Part shown: positions 58,781 through 64,000 of the stretch, piece by piece
How the letters are laid out: every line of letters begins with the position of its first letter
Numbering within the stretch: the stretch's first letter is position 1
Assembly: GCF_947500695.1 (NCBI RefSeq)
Contig: NZ_CANMSS010000004.1
Coordinates: 355,527-419,526 of the forward strand
Direction: 5' to 3'
Source: an uncultured Pseudoteredinibacter sp.
Lineage (GTDB): Bacteria > Pseudomonadota > Gammaproteobacteria > Pseudomonadales > Cellvibrionaceae
DNA: 64,000 bases
Translations under genes and position numbers: made by a program
Notes under the pieces: generated by a model
Seen by the model: the letters and a program-made list of their open reading frames with translations, nothing else
Database searches by the model: none
What the model was told of the DNA's origin: nothing

Positions 58781-59716
58781 ATGGATGCATTAACCGATAT
58801 TCTGAATACCCTTAGGCTTTCCAGCAGTTTGTATTTTCGTACTGAATTAAGTTCCCCTTGGGGGGTAGAAGTACCCGCTAAAGATAGTGTTGCGCGTTTT
58901 CACGTGGTTATTCGTGGGCAGTGCTGGCTCAAGGTGGCGGGGCAGGAGCAGGGTATACATCTTTCTAACGGAGATCTTGCCGTTGTGCCTCATGGGGCCT
59001 CGCACCAGCTGGCAGACGCGAAGGCTACCGCGGTAAGGCCATTAGAAGACGTTTTAAATGAAGTCGACTATGTGGGTAATGGGCCCTTGGTTTACGGCGG
59101 AGATGGTCCAGGTTGTTGTTTAGTGTGTGGCGAATTTAGGTTTAGCGATTTAGGGCAACATCCATTATTGGAAAACCTGCCTAAGGCACTCCATATTCCC
59201 GGTAATCAAAGCTATAACAACCAATGGTTAGATAGTGCCATTGGCTTTATCTCCCATGAAGCTACCAAGCTAGAGCCCGGGGCTCATGCCATTATTGATC
59301 GGCTCTCGGAGATTATGTTGATTCAGGTTATTCGGGCCACATTGAATAATACTGAAGAAAAGATTCCCTTTTTATCGGCCTTTGCCGATGCGCGTATGAA
59401 TCGTGTGCTTGCGGCCATACATGAAAACCCAGCCCATGATTGGACCGTTGAAAATCTTGGCCAGTTGGTAAACATGTCTCGCTCGTCTTTTTCCAGCAGC
59501 TTTACCGAGCTGACCACTATGTCACCGCTGCAGTATATTATTTTTGTACGGCTAGAGCGGGCTAGTAGGCTATTGCTTGAAAGTGATATTTCATTGATCC
59601 AAGTAGCTGAAAGTATTGGCTATCGATCAGAGGCCGCTTTCAGTCAAGCTTTTAAAAAGCAATTTGGTATGCGCCCTGGGGAATTTCGCAGACAGCACAG
59701 TAAGCTTGCGGCGTGA
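58781..59716 (+). CDS. AraC-family regulator with cupin domain (CFA/I-like)
   Basis: 311 residues from ATG 58781 (GGAG seven bases upstream); 14 more residues from 58739 are unlikely. A cupin-type N domain (FHVVIRGQCWLKVAGQEQGIHLSNGDLAVVPHGASHQLAD) and a C-terminal pair of helix-turn-helices (WTVENLGQLVNMSRSSFSSSFTELT and LIQVAESIGYRSEAAFSQAFKKQFGMRPGEFRR). This is the AraC_binding_2/cupin_6 layout typical of regulators of hydrolase or oxidoreductase genes. It is convergent with nothing and divergent from the YHS gene, which it may control. Confidence 0.9.
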   Translation: MDALTDILNTLRLSSSLYFRTELSSPWGVEVPAKDSVARFHVVIRGQCWLKVAGQEQGIHLSNGDLAVVPHGASHQLADAKATAVRPLEDVLNEVDYVGNGPLVYGGDGPGCCLVCGEFRFSDLGQHPLLENLPKALHIPGNQSYNNQWLDSAIGFISHEATKLEPGAHAIIDRLSEIMLIQVIRATLNNTEEKIPFLSAFADARMNRVLAAIHENPAHDWTVENLGQLVNMSRSSFSSSFTELTTMSPLQYIIFVRLERASRLLLESDISLIQVAESIGYRSEAAFSQAFKKQFGMRPGEFRRQHSKLAA

Positions 59717-59905
59717 TTCTCACTCTTTGTTCCATTTGAAAGCGGTTTTTGTGGCCTATTTTTTATGGTCTGTGCTTAATTTGGCCGGTGCCGCTTCCTT
59801 GGCTGAATATCGCTAACGCTTTGGCGTAAATTGAACAACTCTAAATGCACGACTTAGTACACTTGAGGCTTCTAATATGGCCATAGATGTACTAGGAGTT
59901 TTATA

Positions 59906-61384
59906 GTGAGGCAGGTACTTAAGAGTTGTTGCGTTCTGCTTGTTTTATGCACAGCTTGGGAAAGCTCAGCAGGGGTAACTATTAAATCAGTAGACAAAGC
60001 CGTAAACAAAGCTATAAATGATGCTTTAGATAACACTGAGGTCGATGATCGGCTCCGTAAAAAATTTCGCGACAAGGTCTATGACCACTATGGCTTAGAT
60101 AAGCGTGTTTTAACTCCAGAATGCGACCGTGCCATCGATGATTTAATGAAGAAAATTATGCCCGGTGGCAGTCTGTCCCAAGAAATGCCTGAGCTCTCTG
60201 CGGCGGTCAACTGCAAGGTCCCGAAAGTAAATCGCAAGAAGCGGAAAGAGCTTTCTAAGTCACTTTGGTTCTATGTTCACTTGCGCAAAAACTGTGATGC
60301 TTCAAAGCTAGAGGAGTATTTAGCAAAAGGTGCAGATCCAAATCAGATCCAGGTATTAAAGACGGGGCAAAGTGCATTACATATGGCGGCTCAGTATTGC
60401 ACCAACAAAGAAGTGGAAACCTTGTTAAAGTGGGGAGGCGCCCCCAATATGCGGGACAAGAATGGTCAAACCCCGCTGTTTTGGCAAATGGAGAATTTTA
60501 ATTACCAAGGCTACTATTCATTTGTAAAAAACCATTTTGCAATTAAATCCGTGAATGCTCTTATTGCTGCCGGCGCTGACCCTAAGCATATTCGCGATAA
60601 CGGCGACAATATTCTTCATGCCTTCCTAAAGAGTGAAAAGCCTTTTATATCACCAAGCGAGGGCCCCTCTATTATTGAGCATTTGGCCAAATTCGCTGAT
60701 ATTAACCATTTAGATGCTAGCGGAGCTCGCCCCTTGGATAGCGCTGTACGCTTTAAGCCGGAGCTCGCCCAAGAGGTTTACCGCCTAGGTGGCAGCAGCG
60801 AAAAGCCCGAAACATGGCGCAACTACCCAATGTCTTTGGGGGAAGCGGCAATTCAAAATTTAGCCAAACAGAAACTTCCCCTACCTCTGCACGATATGAT
60901 GGCCAACACGGCTGTTGGATTTTTGGAAGCGGGGCGCTTAGATCGGTTCGATAAAGGCAGCATTGATAACTTTTACCAGCTTGCTTTATTGTTTGGCTAC
61001 CCAAGCGCAGCACAGGAGTTTTTGTCCTATGGCGCGGATCCGAGTCGTGAAATCTATCAAGAAGGGCCACTGTACTTCCTAATTTTTAATGGCAAGACAT
61101 ATGAGAGCCAGAAGCTATTAGATCAGCTAAAAGCACTGATAAAGGCCGGTGCTGATCCGCATGTTTTCGACAGCGAAGGGCTATCTCCTTTGGGCTACGC
61201 ACTCAAGCATGAAATGGAGGGAGCTGTGTCGCTGTTTTTACAGAATGATATACGTGTCTTAAATCGCGAAGGTGACAGCCATCACCCTCACAGGCTGATA
61301 TGGCTGTTTGCGGCTTTGTTATTCTTGGCTATTTGTTTGTTCTTTTATCGCAAAGAACTGATGACCTTGCTGGCCAATAAGTGA
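59906..61384 (+). CDS. Exported ankyrin-repeat protein with C-terminal membrane helix
   Basis: 492 residues from GTG 59906. A signal peptide (VLKSCCVLLVLCTAWESSAG) is followed by a helical region with basic residues (DDRLRKKFRDKVYDHYG) and ankyrin-like repeats: LEEYLAKGADPNQIQVLKTGQSALHMAAQYC, ETLLKWGGAPNMRDKNGQTPLFW, NALIAAGADPKHIRDNGDNILHAF, and ALIKAGADPHVFDSEGLSPLGYALKH. A C-terminal helix (LIWLFAALLFLAICLFFY) and a basic tail anchor it in the inner membrane with repeats in the periplasm. The binding partner is unknown. Confidence 0.82.
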   Translation: MRQVLKSCCVLLVLCTAWESSAGVTIKSVDKAVNKAINDALDNTEVDDRLRKKFRDKVYDHYGLDKRVLTPECDRAIDDLMKKIMPGGSLSQEMPELSAAVNCKVPKVNRKKRKELSKSLWFYVHLRKNCDASKLEEYLAKGADPNQIQVLKTGQSALHMAAQYCTNKEVETLLKWGGAPNMRDKNGQTPLFWQMENFNYQGYYSFVKNHFAIKSVNALIAAGADPKHIRDNGDNILHAFLKSEKPFISPSEGPSIIEHLAKFADINHLDASGARPLDSAVRFKPELAQEVYRLGGSSEKPETWRNYPMSLGEAAIQNLAKQKLPLPLHDMMANTAVGFLEAGRLDRFDKGSIDNFYQLALLFGYPSAAQEFLSYGADPSREIYQEGPLYFLIFNGKTYESQKLLDQLKALIKAGADPHVFDSEGLSPLGYALKHEMEGAVSLFLQNDIRVLNREGDSHHPHRLIWLFAALLFLAICLFFYRKELMTLLANK

Positions 61385-61609
61385 GCCGTATCGCACTTAA
61401 GCTGCGTGGATATGCTTGATGTAGCCATTATGAGCTCTATAGGCGCTGATATAGGGCTAAAAGAGCAATGAGAAGCTTGAATTTTGAGCCCTAAAACAGT
61501 TTAGGGAAGTGAATCTGGGTATATAGTCTATTCTAAAAATGTATGTTGCTTCAGGGGTAGGGTCGGTTTGTGGCCCTGATGTTGAGAGTACACAGAAATT
61601 AACATAGTT

Positions 61610-62374
61610 ATGAGTAGACGGATTCTGCTGGTCATTCTATTACTTGGCTCTGCCTTTACGAGGGCGGAAGTGGTGAGTTTTGCTCAGTTTGATGTGGAGT
61701 ATCCACCCTTACAACAGTATATTGACGGTGAGCTGAAAGGGCCGGATATCGAGCTGGTTAAGGAAATCTTTAGACGTACTCCTCAATATCAATTAGATAT
61801 TACCCAAATGCCGATAGCCCGATCATTTAAGGCTTTTGTTGATGGCGAGGTGGATACCGTTTTAAGTTTTGCGACGGGTAAATTTAAGAATGATTCTATC
61901 TATCTTGATCGCCAGATTCGCCAATCATCGTATCGCTTAATTACCCTGGCCAGTGAAAGCCGACCGTATCAATCTTGGCGGGATCTGTCGGGCAAGCGAC
62001 TAGCGACTCTGCGTATTGTTACTTTACCGCTACAGGTCCAGCCAGCGATTGACCTTGGTAAGGCTGAGCTTCGTCGTGTGGCCAGACATGAACAGCTGTT
62101 ACATATGCTAGAGCGAAGGCGGGTTGATGTGATCTATATGTATTATGATATTGCGCTTCATTATGCCAATAAGCTTGGTGTTGAGATTAGTGCTATGCCA
62201 GGGGCGCCGACAGAGAACCGAGATTTCTTTCTGGGTATTTCGATTAAATCGCCCTTGCTTAATAAATCCAAGCTGCAAGCAGAACTTTCTAAATCGCTTG
62301 ATTCTATGTATCTTGATGGTACACAAGCTGAGATTCTGAAGCGTTACGGTATTGTTAATGCCGCTTCTGACTAA
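61610..62374 (+). CDS. Periplasmic solute-binding protein, amino-acid-type (SBP_bac_3)
   Basis: 254 residues with a signal peptide (SRRILLVILLLGSAFTRAEV). The body fits the bacterial extracellular solute-binding protein family 3: PPLQQYIDGELKGPDIELVKEIFRRTPQY, MPIARSFKAFVDGEVDTVLSFATG, WRDLSGKRLATLRI, LGKAELRRVARHEQLLHMLERRRVDVIYMY and a final EILKRYGI. No ABC permease genes are adjacent, so it is an orphan and may feed a sensor protein rather than a transporter. Confidence 0.85.
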   Translation: MSRRILLVILLLGSAFTRAEVVSFAQFDVEYPPLQQYIDGELKGPDIELVKEIFRRTPQYQLDITQMPIARSFKAFVDGEVDTVLSFATGKFKNDSIYLDRQIRQSSYRLITLASESRPYQSWRDLSGKRLATLRIVTLPLQVQPAIDLGKAELRRVARHEQLLHMLERRRVDVIYMYYDIALHYANKLGVEISAMPGAPTENRDFFLGISIKSPLLNKSKLQAELSKSLDSMYLDGTQAEILKRYGIVNAASD

Positions 62375-62470
62375 GGCTTAGTGTTCCTGCTCCCCACGCC
62401 TGCACCTATAATTGATTCAATTTGATCAAAGTGGATAAAATACTGTTAATTTCATGCTGACATTGTGCTG

Positions 62471-62480
62471 TGTCGCGACA
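62471..62480. promoter_or_regulatory. 10-bp palindrome TGTCGCGACA upstream of XRE gene
   Basis: A perfect palindrome 65 bp before the small XRE gene, in its promoter region. Its half sequence CTGTCGCG-like also occurs in the inverted repeat at 4383-4412. It may be an autoregulatory site. Confidence 0.35.
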
Positions 62481-62544
62481 GTGTCGTGTTGTTGGGTGAA
62501 AATATCTGTAATAAATAGGGCTCATTGTCGTTAAGGTTAAAGTT

Positions 62545-62931
62545 ATGAGTGTGAAGCAACGTCGTCTAGAAATGGCCTGGTCTCAAGAAGAGCTTGCCCA
62601 GCATGCTGGTTTAAGCACGCGTACTATTCAGCGAATTGAAGCTGGTCATAAGGCGGGGTTGGAATCTCTTAAGTGCTTAGCGGCCGTGTTTGAAACATCT
62701 ATTAGTACCTTGCAGGAGGAACAAGATATGTTACAAGCAAAGCCTAAACCCCAGGAGGTAGCCACAGAAAGTGGTAACTCACCCCTGTTGCTTGAGATTG
62801 AGCGAGAGGCTATTGAGTTCGCTCAATCTTTGCTTAAAGGCTCATCCAAGGAAGGGGGCAACTCCCTTAGCAAGCTAGAAAATGATGCTGTGCAGTATGC
62901 TAAGAATCTACTTAAGAAGTTTGGTGAGTAG
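62545..62931 (+). CDS. Small XRE-type DNA-binding protein
   Basis: 128 residues. The helix-turn-helix is at about 1-60: RLEMAWSQEELAQHAGLSTRTIQRIEAGHKAGLESLKCLAAVF. The rest is charged and includes two similar helices, IEREAIEFAQSLLKG and LENDAVQYAKNLLKK, spaced by about 30 residues, which look like a duplicated amphipathic unit. It is probably a regulator of itself or of the neighbouring CPBP gene. A palindrome lies in its promoter region. Confidence 0.85.
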   Translation: MSVKQRRLEMAWSQEELAQHAGLSTRTIQRIEAGHKAGLESLKCLAAVFETSISTLQEEQDMLQAKPKPQEVATESGNSPLLLEIEREAIEFAQSLLKGSSKEGGNSLSKLENDAVQYAKNLLKKFGE

Positions 62932-62943
62932 GGAGTTAAGGTG

Positions 62944-62969
62944 AGTGGCTTGCCGGGCAGCAAGCCACT
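62944..62969 (+). terminator. Strong hairpin between convergent genes
   Basis: Perfect 10-bp stem AGTGGCTTGC / GCAAGCCACT with a CGGGCA loop, tail GATTTTG. It lies between the small XRE gene and the CPBP protease gene. Confidence 0.75.
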
Positions 62970-62978
62970 GATTTTGTA

Positions 62979-63797
62979 TTAACTCATCTGTGCAGCTGAA
63001 CTGTTTTCAAGTTGCTTTTCTTGCTGCTCTTCTTGTTTGTAGCGCACCATAAGAACCAGGGCATAAATTAGGCAAGGTGAGGTCAGCAGAATAATTAGCA
63101 GGGCATTTTCTAAAGAGCCAGCTTCGTTTAGCTTCTCTTGAATGGGCATGCCAACTTCCCCTAAATCAGCGAATAAATCGACAACCGCGTGGATAATGAT
63201 TAGCGGATATATTCTTTTCGTTAATACCAGCACAATACCAAACATCAGGCCGATAAAGCTCGCAAAGGCTAACTGCGCCATTTCACCATATAAACCGTTA
63301 TCAAATTTAATGAGGTGCACCAAGCCGAAAAATACTGAGGCTAATACCACGGCGCTGAGTACGCCTTTCTTAGTCTTACCAAAGTGTTTAATTAAAAATG
63401 ATTGTAAGAATCCACGGATTGTGAGCTCTTCAGCGAAGCCTATCGATAAGCAATTCACCAGAAAAATAGCGATGCTGGCCATGGTAGCCTGACTACTTGG
63501 AGCATCGGTGATGAGTAGATTTAAGCCCACTAGATAAAATAATGGAAACAGCAGCAAATACCACTTCTCGGTTTTTACATTGCCTAGCCCGGCGATACTG
63601 CGTAAGCCATTTTGATTAATCAAAATAATGGATATCAGGACTAATAGAACATTAGCTGCGATATCGACGGCTGTATGTATTTGGTAATCGTGAATGCCGT
63701 TTTGTAACAATAAATGTGTGCTGAATTCGCGAAGCATTAATATCGCGATAAAAGTGACGGCAAATAAAGAGAGTTGACTCCAAAACCTCGGCTGCAT
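62979..63797 (-). CDS. CPBP-family intramembrane metalloprotease
   Basis: 272 residues from ATG 63797, which has GGGGG five bases upstream; two longer in-frame starts are weaker. About seven membrane helices. The catalytic motifs are in order: EELTIRGFL (EExxxR), FFGLVHL (FxxxH) and IIIHAVVDLF (HxxxD-like). Bacterial CPBP proteins process or bind peptides in the membrane, with roles from peptide-toxin immunity to protein quality control; the role here is not clear. Confidence 0.88.
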   Translation of the reverse strand: MQPRFWSQLSLFAVTFIAILMLREFSTHLLLQNGIHDYQIHTAVDIAANVLLVLISIILINQNGLRSIAGLGNVKTEKWYLLLFPLFYLVGLNLLITDAPSSQATMASIAIFLVNCLSIGFAEELTIRGFLQSFLIKHFGKTKKGVLSAVVLASVFFGLVHLIKFDNGLYGEMAQLAFASFIGLMFGIVLVLTKRIYPLIIIHAVVDLFADLGEVGMPIQEKLNEAGSLENALLIILLTSPCLIYALVLMVRYKQEEQQEKQLENSSAAQMS

Positions 63798-63891
63798 ATG
63801 GCCCCCCATAATGTATTCATAGTTATCGTTTGTTCGATATGTTAGACGAGGGAAATCGCCGCTTAGGTGCAACTTCAATGCTGCGGTGGTA

Positions 63892-63919
63892 GGGGTCAGA
63901 ACCCAAGGGTTCTGACCCC
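63892..63919. repeat. REP-like perfect palindrome
   Basis: GGGGTCAGAACCC followed by AA and GGGTTCTGACCCC is a perfect 13-bp inverted repeat. The GGGGTCAGA/TCTGACCCC ends are those of REP sequences that accompany REP-associated tyrosine transposases in many gammaproteobacteria. No such transposase is in the window. Confidence 0.65.
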
Positions 63920-64000
63920 GTTATCGAAGCCGTGATGTTTGGGGTGTTGCGGGTTTTAGGGTGTTGAAGGTTAGCTTATCAAGCTGGCAGTTAGATGAGG

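Noticed and set aside
62471..62480. LexA box upstream of the small XRE gene
   Set aside because: The bases CTGT and ACAG are present but only six bases apart; the gammaproteobacterial LexA site needs eight.

Overview
The window reads as a chromosomal segment of a heterotrophic, probably marine gammaproteobacterium. This is an inference from gene content: TonB-dependent uptake, DmdC-type long acyl-CoA dehydrogenases, GTP-dependent PEP carboxykinase, an NsrR/Hmp nitric-oxide module, many c-di-GMP proteins and GtrA/GtrB/ArnT-type envelope glycosylation. Family or genus cannot be fixed from the sequence alone. No rRNA, intact tRNA or CRISPR array was seen.

Layout. 1-1.0 kb: end of a two-component system (sensor kinase runs off the left edge). 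1.1-16.1 kb: a catabolic and uptake cluster. It holds two metallo-beta-lactamase-fold hydrolases, a D-2-hydroxyacid dehydrogenase, an M24-fold protein with altered metal ligands, a VOC dioxygenase-like protein, a fumarylacetoacetase-family hydrolase and a GPH/MFS transporter. After a strong terminator come a TonB-dependent receptor, a cytochrome c-TAXI binding-protein fusion, a His-Asp-tailed TctC-type binding protein, a Yellow/MRJP-like propeller, a YVTN propeller and a DoxX-like membrane protein. 16.1-30.4 kb: general metabolism and envelope genes (lipoprotein hydrolase, cytochrome b561, PEPCK, a QseBC/PmrAB-like system divergent from a gtrA-gtrB-arnT-like operon, a 595-aa acyl-CoA dehydrogenase with an AraC regulator, TMEM175-like and AI-2E-type membrane proteins).

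30.4-44.4 kb is a gene-poor, decayed accessory region. It contains secreted orphan proteins, a 23-nt tRNA-Leu 3' end next to integrase arm-type repeats and a truncated integrase start, a plant-type leucine-rich-repeat protein, a fragment of the same protein's C-terminal domain, a chemotaxis-receptor fragment, and a roughly 400-bp degenerate repeat family in at least four copies. 44.4-49.8 kb: a translationally coupled porin / small PstS-like protein / GGDEF operon followed by a GAF-GGDEF-EAL protein. 49.8-64 kb: ordinary-looking metabolic and stress genes (MmyB-type regulator with a second long acyl-CoA dehydrogenase, secreted hydrolase, GST, NsrR/Hmp with two NsrR-like boxes, YHS-domain protein with a structured leader, AraC regulator, ankyrin protein, binding protein, CPBP protease, REP-like palindrome).

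The best candidates for something undescribed are: (a) the heme c-TAXI fusion with companion binding proteins but no permease; (b) the recurring GW...STF...FP...QNF domain shared by a secreted protein, a leucine-rich-repeat protein and a fragment; (c) the 400-bp repeat family. Start codons were chosen by ribosome-binding-site position and signal-peptide logic; all functions are homology-by-eye from motifs, not database results.
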